DNA of 64,000 bases, from contig ML058484.1 in the NCBI GenBank assembly GCA_003013855.2, forward strand, positions 5,195,344 through 5,259,343, read 5' to 3'. Position numbers and translations under genes: made by a program. Positions 26,601-41,200 of this stretch are shown in pieces (position 1 is the stretch's first letter; the number at the start of each line of letters is the position of its first letter). The notes beneath the pieces were generated by a model. The model was not told the DNA's origin. It saw only the letters and a program-made list of their open reading frames with translations, and searched no databases. Origin of the DNA: Liriodendron chinense. Its lineage: Eukaryota; Streptophyta; Magnoliopsida; Magnoliales; Magnoliaceae.

Positions 26601-29600
26601 GCGCCCGAACTTTTGAGCAAAGTGTTTTCTTTTTCCGTTTTTACTTAAGTTCGAGGGTAGTTTAGTACTTTTATGTCTTTTATTTGGTTATTTAAGAGGG
26701 CTAGGCCCTAAATACGAAATTAACTTTTGATATTGATTAATGAAAGCCTCTTTGAGCTTCCTCTTGCCTCCTCTCTCTCTCATGGTGATTCTTCTCTTCT
26801 CTTTGATCTTCTTCTTCTGATTTCTTCTTGTGTCCCTCCAAATTCTTCCAGGTATTTTATCTTCTATTATTATTATTCTAAACTTCTGTTTTGTTTATTC
26901 CCACGATCTAAACCTTGAGAATCGATCCAAACCCTAAAACCCCAAATTCTCAAATCCCTAATCCGAGAAACCTCCTGGTTCTTCAGGACTAGTGATCATC
27001 ATTGATCGATTGGGTATAGCCATGCAAGATCGGGAGGTTCCATCCCTTGCCGGATCCAACCTATGCACTAATTGAATCCCATACTCCATGGTTGTGATGA
27101 TGGTCCGTCCTATTGCTTGTTTCCTTTATGATTTTCTTAGTTTATGATGATTAATGCTAGATTTCATTATTATTATTGCTTTTATTTCCGCTGAATAATT
27201 GTGTTCATGAGCATGCATCATATTTAGGGCTGTCTTGCATCAAATTTGGCATCAGAGAATAGGCTTGCATGGTTTGTGTCTAGATCGAGTTATCAAATTA
27301 GGGTTTTGACTTTTAGGTTTAATTTAGGAAAGTTCCAGATTTAGAAAGTTTTCAATTTTAGAAACTTTACAATTTTGGAAAGTTTCCTAATTTGGAAATT
27401 TTCCAAATTTGAGTCATTTTCTGTTTTAATTTTTTTGAGTCAGTTCATATTAGTTTTGCATTCATCGCATTCATCTTGTGAGTCAAAACACCTGATGGTC
27501 CAATTGGGTAGAGTTTTGGTTCAAGTCTTATTTGTATGCCCACTAGAAGAGGTAGAGGTTTCGGACTTTAGCCTACCATGAGTAACGAGCAGTTATCTGA
27601 GCAACTTGCTCAATTGATACAAAAGATAACCGCCCTAGAAGCAAGTCACAAGCGTGATTTTGCCTGCCTTGAGAACCAGATCACCACTACCAGGGCCAAG
27701 GTCGAGCAACTAGAGGCATCCCAAAGGGAAAACCCCGCTATTGGGGATGATGCGCACTCCCAAGTGGGAGGAATCATAGAGGAACGCGCTGTCCACACGT
27801 GGAGGTAGTGAAGATGGAGATCGTGGTAACGGTCGTGGTGTTGTGCGAGAGGCACGAGTCATATATGATCATCAAGACCGCTATGATCCAGATGAGCGTG
27901 CGATGAAGAGTGTTAGAGTCGAGGCCCCGAGTTTTGATGGGCGCTTGAACCCCAAGGCATTCCTTGACTGGGCTGCTGACATGGACCACTACTTTGAGTG
28001 GTATAGCATGTCAGAAAACCGTCAAATGCGGTTTGCTAAGATGAAACTTTTGGGTCAAGCCAAGCTCTTTTGGACCAACACCGAGCGTAGGATAGAAAGA
28101 GTTGGTAGAGCCCCTATCACACATTGGTATGAGATGAAAGAGAATTTGAAGGAGAAGTACCTTCCTCTCTCATATCGTCAAAAGCTCCTTGACCAATGGC
28201 AATCTTTACGCTAAGGGTCAATGTTTGCCGCTGATTACATCACTAAATTTGAAGAATATGTGATGCGATGTGATATCCAAGAAGACCCTCTAGTAACGCT
28301 CTCGCATTTCAAGACGGGCCTTCGTGCGGATCTTCAGCGCGAGCTTATGACTCGGCCCTTAACGGACTTGGATGAAGCATATCAAGTCGTGCAGGAGTTA
28401 GAGCAGTATCTAAGGACTCCTGTCGTCCGTCGTTTTGAGCCCCGAGACTCCAGTGCTAGACCTAGTTCCCAGGGGACTAGACCTAATGTTGGTAGTCAAC
28501 CTAAGGCACAGGCGACCATTTCGCCTAGGCCTAGGGAGGAACAAGGGCAAAGGGGTTCTTGGTGCAGGTCCTAGTGGAGGTAGCCAAGTGAGATGCTACG
28601 AGTGCGGCAATCTGGGCCACATATCTAATCAGTGTCCTACGAAGAACCATGGGAAAGCCTTAGTTATAGGCGAGTCCCACGAGGGTGGAGATGACCAGGG
28701 TGATTATGAAGTTGAAGAGTATCACCCTGAAGGAGGACTTACTGATGATGAAGAGTTAGATGGAGAAAGCAATGCTTGCAGTAGTCAGGCGTGTGCTAGC
28801 TCAGTCTAGGAGTAGTACTGACTGGCGTCAAAGCACTATCTTCTACACTATTGCCAAGTGTGGTGAAAAGAATTGCAAGGTGATAGTGGACAGTGGAAGT
28901 TGTCAGAATGTGATTTCCACTAACACCTTAGAGCGCTTGAAACTGAAACCCACACCTCATCCAGACGCATATAAAGTTTCTTGGGTTGACAAGACATCCT
29001 GTCACCCATCAATGTCTAGTCCCCATCGAGTTTGGGTCATACAAAGAGTCCCTGTGGTGTGATGTTTTATATATGGATGTGGGACATGTTATCCTAGGTA
29101 GACCGTAGCTATTCGATAATGATGTCACGATCTTTGGCCGTTCAAATGCGTGTACCTTCATGCATAACGGTAAAAAGATCAAACTTAACCCTATGCCACC
29201 TGAGAGCACACTAGGGAAAAAAAAGGATAAGAAGGCAAGTAAGCCTAAAGGAGTGGGGAAATCCAAGCCTAAGTCTCTACATATAATCAATGCGAGAGAG
29301 TTTGAAAAAGAGACTAAGGAGGATTCCATGGTGTATGCCCTTGTGGCTAGAGAGATTACACCTGAGGTTCCATTAGAGTTGCCCCGTGAGGTGACTTCGG
29401 TCCTGAAGGAATACAGTGATGTATTTCCTGAAGACTTACCAAATGAGTTGCCACCTATGAGGGACATACAGCATGCCATTGATCTTGTCCCAGGGTCTAC
29501 TCTACCGGACATTCCTCACTACAGGATGAACTCTGCAGAACATGCAGAATTGAAGAGGCAAGTTGATGAGCTTCTGCAAAGGGGTTTCATCCAAGAGAGT

Positions 29601-32600
29601 ATGAGCCCGTGTGCTGTTCCTTCTATTGTTGACGCCAAAGAAAGACGGCACGTGGCGCATGTGTGTGGACAGCCGTGCCATAAACAAAATTACCGTCAAG
29701 TATAGGTTTCCCATACCTAGACTTGATGATATGCTTGACATGATGGTGAGGTCCACACCTCAAAAGTGGATATCACCAAATCCGTATACGCCCAGGGGAT
29801 GAATGGAAAACTGCGTTTAAAACAAAAGATGGGTTGTATGAGTGGTTGGTCATGCCCTTCGACTTAACTAATGCACCCAGTACATTCATGCGGGTGATGA
29901 CACAAGCTTTGAGGCCGTTCATGGAAAAGTTCCTAGTGGTGTACTTTGACGACATTCTTATTTACAGTACCACTAAGGAATCACACCTTGAACATTTAAA
30001 GAAGGTTTGTAGCGTCCTTAGGAAGGAAAAGTTGTACGCTAATCTTAAGAAATGCGTGTTCATGTCTAGCCAAGTTATGTTCTTATGATTTATAGTGTCA
30101 TCTGAAGGGATGCGTGCAGACCCTGAAAAGGACAGGGCCATAGTTGAGTGGCCAGAACCGACGAACATTCATGAGGTGCGAAGCTTTTATGGCCTAGCAA
30201 CTTTTTATCGTCGGTTCATTAGGAGTTTTACCACAATCATGGCTCCCATTACAGAATGCATGAAAAAGGGAGAGTTCGTGTGGTCTAAAGTCGCAGTCAA
30301 GGCTTTTAAGGAGATTAAGGGCAAGATGATAGAAGCTCGTGTCATGCGACTACCTGACTTCTCTAAAGTCTCTGAGGTGGCGTGTGATGCGTCTGGTGTT
30401 GGTATAGGTGGACTGTTGAGCCAGGAGGGCCACCCTAGTAGCCTATTTTAGTGAGAAATTGAATGAGGCAAAACAGAAATACTCCACTTATGACAAAGAG
30501 TTCTATGCGGTAGTGCAATCCCTGAGACATTGGCGACACTATCTCCTACCGCAGGAATTCGTCTTGTTTTCTGACCATGAGGCTTTGAGATATTTGCATT
30601 CTCAGAAGAAACTCAACCCAAGGCATGCCAAGTGGGTAGCGTTTCTTCAGGAATATTCGTTTGTTTTGAAACACAAAGCCGAGGTTGAAAACAAACAAGC
30701 AGATGCCCTTAGTAGAAGAGTGGCGTTGCTCAACTCCTTGAGTGTAGAGGTAGTCGGGTTTGAGCAACTAAAAGATAAATACCCCACATGTCCTGATTTT
30801 GGGGGTACTTACGCAGTCGCTCTCTAGTAACCAGCGTATTATGGGCGAATATGTTCTTAAAAATGGCTTCCTTTTCAAGGGAGAAAGACTTTGCATTCCC
30901 CGTATGTCCCTTCGTGAATTCCTCATCTGGGAGCTTCATTCAGGAGGGATAGCTGGCCATTTTGGTCGTGACAAGACCATTGCCCTTGTGGAAGATCGTT
31001 TCTATTGGCCAAGTCTCAAGCGAGACGTAGCCAAAGTTTTAGGGCAGTGTCGTACATGTCAACTGGCAAAGCAGAGAAAACAAAATACCGGGCTGTATAC
31101 GCCATTGCCAGTGCCACATGCTCCGTGGCAGGACATTAGTATGGACTTCGTGCTTGGGCTTCCCAAGACAATAAAAAAGCACGATTCCATTTTTGTTGTG
31201 GTGGACCGTTTCTCTAAAATGGCGCATTTCCTCCCATGTTCAAAAACGTCAGATGCGTCTTAGTTGCTCGTATCTTTTTTGATGGTGTGGTGCGTCTCCA
31301 TGGGTTACCTAAAACCATAGTGTCTGATCGTGATGTTCGATTTACTAGCTATTTTTGGAAGACACTGTGGCACATTATGGAAACTCGTTTGCAATTCTCT
31401 ACTGCTTGCCACCCACAAACAGACGGTCAAACTAAAGTGGTAAACCGTAGTCTTGGAAATCTTCTACGTTGTCTAGTGGGTGATCATAATAAGACTTGGG
31501 ACCTAATTTTACCAACTGCTGAATTTGCTTATAATAGGTCAGTAAATCGATCTACAAGGATGAGTCCATTTGAGGTTGTTAGTGGGTATAAGCCTAGCAT
31601 GCCGATAGATCTCTTACCCATGTCTGTCACCCAAAGGTCTTCTGAATCAGCCGATGCATTCGCACGACATATCCATGAATTGCATACATATATTAGACAG
31701 CGGATAAGTAAGAGTGATGATAATTATAAAATTTCAGCTGATTCTCATCGTAGACTGCAAGATTTTCAAGAAGGAGACTGTAATGGTGAGGGTAAGGCCA
31801 GAGCGGTTCTCACATGGTTCCGCTAAGAAATTACAAGCACGTAGTGCTGGACCGTTCAAGATAGTGCAGAAAATTAGGTCCAACGCGTATCGGATTGACC
31901 TTCCATCTGAAATGGGCATTAACCCGACTTTTAATGTAGAAGATATAGTCCGTTCCCTGACCCTACCATTGATCCATCATTTCCCTCATGGCCCTATTCT
32001 GATTTTGCTTCACAACCCCTTCCACCCCTCCCTCCACCTATTGTCCATAAAGAAGAAATTGAAGAGATCTTGGATGATGAGATAGTATCCATGCGAGATG
32101 GAGGATTCCAGAGGTATCTTGTCAAGTGGAGGAACAAACCACCTTCTGAATCTACGTGGTTGACTGAAGCGGAAGTGCAGCATGTTGATCCAGACTTACT
32201 AGAGCGCCACAAGAGTTTGAACTCGTCGGAGTCGAGTTTTTCTCACCCGAGGGGAGTTGATGAGGACACAAGGCCATTTCAAGTGTACCAACGAAGAAAG
32301 CGCCATCCACAAGTACCATCCTTGTGGATAGGCAACTATTGAGGAGCTGAAGACCCTCCACACGTGATCAGACACATAGAAGACCCCATCCAGGGAGGAC
32401 ACGTGTGAAGGAAGAATGAAGAAAGAAGACTGAAGAACTGAAGACTTCGGGCGCCCAACCATTGCCTTCGGGCGCCCGAACTTAGCCTCTCAAGCGCCCA
32501 AAACTCTCTGGACGTTTTTGGACGTCTTCGGGCGCCCGATCAGGCGCCCGACCGAGCGCCCGAACTTTTGCGCAAAGTGTTTTCTTTTTCCGTTTTTACT

Positions 32601-35181
32601 TAAGTTAGAGGGTAGTTTAGTACTTTTATGTCTTTTATTTGGTTATTTAAGAGGGCTAGGCCCTAAACACGAAATTAACTTTTGATATTGATTAATGAAA
32701 GCCTCTTTGAGCTTCCTCTTGCCTCCTCTCTCTCTCATAGTGATTCTTCTCTTATCTTTGATCTTCTTCTTCTGATTTCTTCTTGTGTCCCTCCAAATTC
32801 TTCCAGGTATTTTATCTTCTATTATTAGTATTCTAAACTTCTGTTTTGTTTATTCCCACGATCTAAACCTTGAGAATCGATCCAAACCCTAAAACCCCAA
32901 ATTCTCAAATCCCTAATCCGAGAAACCTCCTGGTTCTTCGGACTAGTGATCATCATTGATCGATTGGGTATAGCCATGCAAGATCGGGAGGTTCCATCCC
33001 TCGCCGGATCCAACCTATGCACTAATTGAATCCCATACTCCATGGTTGTGATGATGGTCCGTCCTATTGCTTGTTTCCTTTATGATTTTCTTAGTTTATG
33101 ATGATTAATGCTAGATTTCATTATTATTATTGCTTTTATTTCCGCTGAATAATTGTGTTCATGAGCATGCATCATATTTAGGGCTGTCCTGCATCACTTA
33201 CCGTTATGACACGGGCTGTTACGGCGCTTATTTATTTTTCAAAAAAACTGTTACAGGACCGTTATGGGTCCGTTGCAGGGCCATTACAGACCGTTACAGG
33301 GCTTTTGTGGCCTGTTTTTTTTGTAATAGCCATTTCGGCCCTATAACGTGTAACGGTTATGACCGTTACCGTTACGTAACCGATTTTGAATACCTTGCCT
33401 ATATGGAGAGAGGAGAGAGGGTGCAAGTTACTCGCATAAAAAATTTTAAATGGCAAAAGGCCCCTGATTGAAGACACGTATAAATTACCAAAACGCCCTT
33501 TCTTTTGTTGGGAAATCCCTTATATCATTCTTTTAAAATGCAAAGTTAGCAACTCTGACTCTTTGAAGATTAATTGCGTAGGTAAAATTGTCCATAGTTA
33601 CTCGTGTTATATGTAGTAGAGATGAAAATGTTAAGATGGATGTCTAGAAATACTATGAATGATAAGGTTAAGAATGAAGACATCCAAAGCAGCTAAGAGT
33701 ACAACTCCAGTAGGAGACAAAATGATTGAGAGCCGAATGAGACGGTTCATCCATGTCTAAAAGAAACTAGAGACTAGAACTGATGAGGGGAACGTCGAGA
33801 CTGGACTTGAAAATGGTTGAAGAAATGAAAGAATGAGGGTGGTGAGAAGAGACATCATGCTTTTGTTCACTTACCGAGGATTAGACCTTGGGAATAATCG
33901 GGAAAACAAGATTCATAAAGTTGACAATAAATAGATGGGACAGGGTTGTGATGATGATAATAACAATGCTTGTGATTACTAGCATGATGGGCTCAAAGCT
34001 GTACTCCATGCCCCACTCAAAAGAATATAAACCCATGAAAGGATTGAGAAGCCAATACATAACTACAGAGCACATCAAGACAATGCACATGCTTCTCTCA
34101 CCTGCATAAAATGCACAATCTGCCCTCGAATCGATTTCTTCCGATAAAACTGCAGAACCAGACATATCTGAATGGAAAGAGCCGGAATTTGAATTCACAG
34201 GTGTGACTGGAGGACCATGAAGCACCCTGTTTGACAATGACAAAGCCTCTTTACATTCTTTTGGTGTGCTAAAGGACTGATTCGCATTATCCTGAAATTT
34301 CAAACATACCAAATCAGTCGATACCCATTACATATTCGGCACATATGCATGCATTTCCATCTCTAAAATTCAAATTCAGTAAACCCAAATACAAGCCTTA
34401 GAAGACCATGCAAAATCAAGGTACCCAAAAGGTGATTGCAGTAAGAGGATCAACATGCATGAGTATATTAAGACAGAAGAACAGGAATGCCAATGAACAT
34501 AGATCCTAAGAAATTTGACTTGGTGCTAGCTATCACATGAAAAACACCATCACGCCCCAACAGTGCAGCTAAAATGCATCAAATCTCCTCACATGTCAGC
34601 AAGAAAAAAGAAACAATAGAAGACCCGTTAGGATATAGAGAATACAGCCGGCATGCATCTCTGGAGCTCACAGGTAGGCATATTCCAATTTCTACACTGG
34701 TTACAATATGTGAGGTTATCCAAAGCAACCTTATCACGATCCCTGTCACTCTTAAACTATTTAGAATTTGATGGCAAAGATAAATAACTCTCCAAGCTTA
34801 GCATGCTGAACTGCATACAGTGTTAGATAATCTTCAATATGGCGGCCTTCTAATGGTTTTGTTCATTGCATCACAGCTTTGATTATGCTATGTTGAGATT
34901 CTAGTCCCTTTTGATTTGAAATAGCATCGTTAATTGGGTCCAACAGCAAGCAACTGAAAATACGCAGAAAAAGCAGCTAATTAACTCTGTGATTTAAATA
35001 AAAAAGTGCTGTGCAAAAGTTTACTGAATTTTCTCATAAAAATATAGCTAATGCGACTGGACACATCCTAGAACTGAGCACCCATGTGAAACACAATAGC
35101 TCTCGCCAACAGAAGCCTATGAAGGTCTAAAGAAAATCAACTTTTCACTTTTTTTTTACTTCTTCTAGAATCCAAGGTGTG

Positions 35182-35278
<97 letters not shown>

Positions 35279-38200
35279 ACACTACCAGAGATTGAGCCCT
35301 GGATCACTCACGCTATACTATACCATTTTTTGAGGGGTATTTGTTTAGAATGCAGAAAACCCAATCCCAAATTCATTAGGCAATGGTCACTTTGTAACTT
35401 CCGCAAGAGAACTGCCATTGTGCATAAGGCTAATGATTATTTTGTGGAATCCATGGTTTTCTTTGCAATACAAACTGTAAAAAATGTCAAATCACAGAAG
35501 ACAGTTTTTTTTTCCCTCATGGATTCCGTCTATCCAAACAGGCCCTTAAGAATGACCTAATGAAGAGATTTGCATCATTGATACAGTGTCCGCTTCAGAT
35601 CGTAGATTCAACACTCTACTGATCATCAATCATTATCAGGTATAATTTGCTGAGTTGTGTCCCAGCCTCTCCATGTGCCACCACATGTGCCGAGCTGGCA
35701 GAACATCAAGCTATTCATAAGGTTAGCTTGCAGCCCATAGATTCTCTGGTCCCAAGATCAGGCTGGTCCACTCATCGTGTAGCTGACAGTGGATGAAACA
35801 AATGGTACACACATCACCTTGTAGACTCTCATTGCATGACTTCCCATTGAGTATTGAAGCAGTAGAATAAATTCGTAAACTATCATTCCACTCTTTACCA
35901 TACAATAATCTCTACCACCGTTACCCATCTTTACTGTCACCCACATTCTTCTTTATTTGTATTCCATGTCCCATACTTCTGCATCAGCATTTGCTAGAAA
36001 TTTGGAAATTGTAGTGTTCGGTTATTTGTTATATGGCCTTTGTCCTGTTATGACTTCATTTTCTAATGCTCAAGCAGTCATAGCACAACTCTCACTCGCT
36101 TATCTTCTTTCTGGCAAAAAATTCCCACTTTTCCATCCTGCTGAGGAAAAAATGAGAAATTCTGGAGTCACAACCTGTAGTTTATCATAGATAAACTGCA
36201 TCCTGAAGCAGAAGCCAAAATCAACTGTGACTGAGATGACCTTCCATGTGAGGCAGTGTCCCAAACATACAAAATCCTCAAATTAAAGACCTTGGAAAAA
36301 GGAACTGCTGAACTGGGCTAAAGCTTATAACGCTCTTTCTGTAGCATGCTTTTCTACATATAATTTTTTTTTTTTGAAAGATAACCAATTTATTAAAAAA
36401 CACGCCGAAGCGAAACAATACAAGCCTGAAACCACACAATAAGCTACAAAGGGATAGCGGCCGAGTCCGCCTTAACATACACCGCCCACTCTGCTACTAG
36501 CTTTTTAACCCTCAAATTACTGCTTCCTCCCCTACAATGACATTATGAAAGCAACGATCATTTCTAGCTCCCCATATTGCCCAGAAAACTGCCATGATAA
36601 CAAGCCTCGAGACAAGCTTGCCTGGCCTTCCCTCCCCCTTGGCCATGCCAAGCCCACAACAGATCATCCACCGACCTGGGCATCACCCAGTTCAATTGTA
36701 ACCACCCAAGGAGGTGGTCCCAGACTCTGACTGCCAAGGAGCAATGGATGAAAAGGTGATCAATCGTCTCCTCATTCCTCATACACATCAGACAGATATT
36801 GGGGAGAGCAAGCGCTCTCCTTTGAAGATTGTCGATGGTCAAAATTCTTTTCCATCCTACAAGCCAGACGGAAGCTGCAAGCCTGGGAGGCGCTCCATAA
36901 AACCAGTGGTGGAAAGGATGGTTGGGCAACTCATTAGAGGGTTTGATGGCGATCATATTATAAAGAACTTCGACCGAGAATTTCTCTGACTCTTTACCCA
37001 CCCAAACAATGGTATCCTCCATAGAAGGATCCAGCACAACAGCATGTAGCATCTCCATCAAGGCGAGGAACTCGTCGAATTCAGCATCTATCATGTTCCT
37101 TCTGTAAGGAATCAACCAGAGAATCCTATCTCCGACATAAGAGTAGCAATCCACCATGAGAATAAATCTGTCTGGGGTGAGCCTAACTACTGACGGAAAT
37201 AAAGACTAAAGCTCTAGCAATCCACACCAAGAGTCCGTCCAGAATCTCACTCGGGATCTTGCTCCAATCTTAAAAGAGATACCCTTACACACCAAATGCT
37301 GAGTAACCATAATCACCTTCCAACAGCTAGAAGTTCTATACAAAGAAGAACTTTTGACGAACCACCCTCCATCCCGAACCCAATACTTTGCGGCTATGAT
37401 GTTTCTCCAAAGGCCACTACCCTCTTCGACGCTAAATCTCCAAATCCATTTCCCCAGAAGAGCGGAATAGAAATGATTTAGCGACTTGATTCCCGCCCCC
37501 CCTTCTGATAAGGGCCTGCACACCTCTTCCCACTTGAGAAGGTGAAACTTATTCCCCTCGCTATTCCCTTTCCATAAGAAATCCCTTCTCAACTTGTTTA
37601 TCCTGTCCATGACCGATTTAGGGCACCTGAATATAGAGAAGAAATACACCGGCATGTTGGATAAAGCTGACTTAATCAGCATGATGCGGGCTCCTAAGGA
37701 CATATATCTGTATCTCCACGTAGAAAGCTTCCACTCGATTCTTTCTACAACCTTATCCCATAGATGTTTAGCCAGCTTCCCCAAGCAGAGGGGCAAACCT
37801 AAGTAAAATGACGGAAACGAGCCTTTTTCACATCCGAAATCCATGGCCATACAGGACAAATCGTTCTGTTCAACATGCACTCCTAGCATTTCCGACTTTA
37901 GAACATTTGTCTTTAAACCCGAAACCGCCTCAAAACACACCAAAATCTTCCTCAGATTCCTGACATACTCTTCATTCGCCTTGCAAAACAAGAGGGTATC
38001 ATCTGCGTATTGAAGGTGGGAAATGGATCCTTAAAGATTCGGAATTTGACACCCGTGAAAAAAACCGTTGTCCTCCTCCTTTTTTAGCATCAAACTATAT
38101 GCCTCAGCCATGATAACAAATGGATAAGGAGATAGAGGGTCCCCCTGCCTAAGACCCCTGGAAGCTTTAAAAAAGCCTTTTGGGGAGCCATTCACCATAA

Positions 38201-41200
38201 CTGAAAACGAAGCCGACCGAACACATATCTTTATCCACCCCCTCCACCTTTCTCCACATCTCATCCTCCCAAGCATGTAGTCCAAGAAATCCCAATCTAC
38301 GTGGTCATATGCCTTCTCTATGTCCAACTTGCAAACTAGCCCGCTTTTTCCTTCTTTACGCATAGAATCAATGCATTCGTGAGCAATCAGAGCCGTATCC
38401 AGAATTTGTCTCCCCAAGACGAAAGCCCCTTGGTTTTCTGAAATAACTTTAGAAATACTCTCCCTTAGTCTAAGCACCAGACTCTTTGCCAAGATCTTGT
38501 AGGGCCCCCCGATAAGACTGATGGGTCTAAAGTCTTTCGATTGCTCAGCTCCCCCTTTTTTCGGTATGAGAACTATGAACGAAGCTCCCAGTTCGAAGGA
38601 AAGACGGCCACTCTCCGAAAACTGAACTATGAATTCTGTAACATCCTTCCCAACCACAAACCAGAATTTATGAGAAAAGGCTATGGGGAAACCGTCTAGT
38701 CCAGGAGCTTTCTCCCCACTCAGGGACCTCATAGCAACTCTCACTTCTTCCTCAATTATCTTCCTTTCTAAGCCAGCTGAGTCCTCTGTAGATAGTTGAC
38801 GAATCTGTAAACCGTCAAGTCTCGATCTCGCCCAAGACTCGCTAGCGAGAAGGTTCCTACAATACGAAACAATAGACTCGCAAATTTGATCTTTCTTGGA
38901 AACCCTTTCCCCATCTATCACTAGGCTATTTATTTTGTTAACTTGGGCCCTAGCACTGGCCATATTATGGAAGAACCGAGTGTTTTTGTCACCCTCCTTT
39001 AGCCAAATAGCACGAGATCTTTGATGCCACTTAATCTCTTCCTCCTTCGCCCTGCTTGCAATACTAAAACAAAGCTCCTCCCTCTTTCTTCTGTCGTTTT
39101 CCGTAAGCCCATTAGCCTCCTCTTTCAAATCTAACTCATGTATCTCGTCGACAAGATTGTCGAATTCCTCTTCCCTCTTAGCGAAAACCTCCTTCTTCCA
39201 TATGCTAGATATAAATGATTATTAAATACTTATATTGCCTCGATAAGGCCTCTCAAACTCATGAATGATTCTCTATAACTAGCACAATCAGATAGCCCCG
39301 TTAATGCCAAGCTTCTCATTTCTGGCGTCCATAACTTCACTTAGATGACATGCTTCTCCCATCGGATCAAGGGGTCAATTGTTTTCACAAGCAATATCAG
39401 GGGCTTTCAATTCAAAGATTTTTAGGACATCCCAACTTCATCCCATAACCTTAGAATACGAAAGATAAATATTAGAAAACAATGAGATACAGAGTACTAA
39501 TAAAAAAATAAATTCCATCTCTGACATATTACAATTAAGAAATGACAAAAAAAACATATAAATGATAGAAAAGAGAATATAAGTCTTTCATTAATTAAAT
39601 ATACGAATAATCCCCTTCCATGGATTTAAATTATTAACTAACCATATAAAATTGCCAATCACATCTTAATTGTGAATAATTAACAATTAAAAACAAATAA
39701 ATCTTGGATGGACAAGTATCATCTAATCGCGATCAAGAACTTAAAATTGTGGTATGAAAAACATTAAGAGCAAGATGCAACATCAAAACAAAAGAGGTTA
39801 CATGAGAGGGGGGGAAAAGTGAGTGAGAAGCAAGCCAAATCAGACCATAAAAAATAAAAAATAAAAAAAAAATCCACATATTGATATTACTAAAATTTGA
39901 TGGGAAACATAAAAGTGAATTTTGAGGAAGTTTTCCAAGCATTAAAAGTAAAAGCCCTCAACTACAAGAAGTGATATCAAGATGTAGGTTGAATTTATTA
40001 TGCAGTTGATGGTTCTTGACATGATAATTGATGATGAGAAGGTATAAAAGAAACCAAGGTGAACAAACCTCTAAAACTTCGCGATAATGGACAAGGACTA
40101 TGTGTTCAAGTTTCCTGAAAACACAAACACATGCACGCACGCACACCAAGAAAAAAAATTGAGGAAAAAAGAAAGTCAGAATCATGCCACTGGAGCTATT
40201 ATAAGATATAAATGCAAGTTCTCCCACATGCATAATGGCATAAAGTTTTACAACAGCGATTAATGATATAGGAATAATCTTAAAAAATAATGATCATGAT
40301 GACATAGGAATCAATTCATTAAGATCAACATAGACAAAGGTAAAGGTGCACCACAAATATGGTCAAGTACAAGATTACCATAGGACTATTGATGCATCTA
40401 AGCCATACATCATGTGTGGAGGGTCCAAAAGAGCCACATGTGTGATATTCCATAATTAGTGCTGGCGGAGAGGAGAGAAAAGAAGAGATTTGGAGGGAAA
40501 TTCTATATTAGGGAGCAATATGACTCCATACCATATTTTATTAAGAAATATTACAATGATATCATGAGAGTAAAATGACAACCTAAGGATTTTTTTTTTT
40601 TTAAGAAGGGCATATTACAATGTTATGGTATCTCAAGAGAGCACCAAAAATAAAGGAAACACTTTCTCCACTGTCTCTAACACTCCCTCTCAAGCTAGAG
40701 CACAAATATCACACATGCCTAGCTTACATAGCGTATCACAAAACTGAGAAGAGGGAACGGCCATGGTGAGAATATCAGTGAGTTGATGCTTGGAGCGTAG
40801 ATATGAAGGTTTCTTCACCTCATCAAGGATAGGCCCTTAGGGACGATTGTCAATTGGCAAAATAGGATCGGTAAAGGTGATCCATAATAGCTAGGACAAC
40901 ACTATGATGAGGATATGTGTGTGAGAGTCATCATATCCATACATCTGTCTATATTTCTGTCTTAAACCTCGCTTGGTAGCAATGCACCCACTAGTCCCAA
41001 GCCCACAAGGGAGGAGAGTAGATACCAAGTAGGAAGCCGATCATTCAACTCCCGAAAGGCAATCAGGATTCTTAAAGCTAACCCCCAAATAGTTAGGGCA
41101 AGGTTGTGATGATGATCATGATATGCGCATAGGAGTGCACTCAAATAGGATCAGCATGACCACTATTAATGGTGGTATTGAGCTATTGAGGGCCCATGTA

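Larger units (their letters stand above)
26316..33196 (+). mobile_element. Ty3/Gypsy chromovirus LTR retrotransposon 1, young but defective
   Basis: The 6.88-kb element has LTRs 26316-27242 and 32268-33196 and a perfect 5-bp duplication CTTAC (26311-26315, 33197-33201). The domain order is gag, CCHC knuckle, protease, RT, RNase H, integrase, chromodomain, which defines a chromovirus. The LTRs differ by about 16 substitutions and three small indels by eye (near 2%), so it is recent. Nevertheless the coding region has several frameshifts, in-frame stops and a small deletion in RT. It is antisense to CAMTA in intron 6. Confidence 0.97.
26267..33397. mobile_element. Small hAT MITE split by Gypsy element 1
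   Basis: The ends are CAAGGTGTTCCAGAATGG (left) and, reversed, CAAGGTATTCAAAATCGG (right). The element is flanked by a perfect 8-bp duplication CCTATATG (26259-26266, 33398-33405). Without Gypsy element 1 and its duplicated 5 bp it is about 245 bp, rich in GGCCGTAACGGCC and CCGTTAC words. Its terminal bases match the hAT terminus at 18433. Confidence 0.88.
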
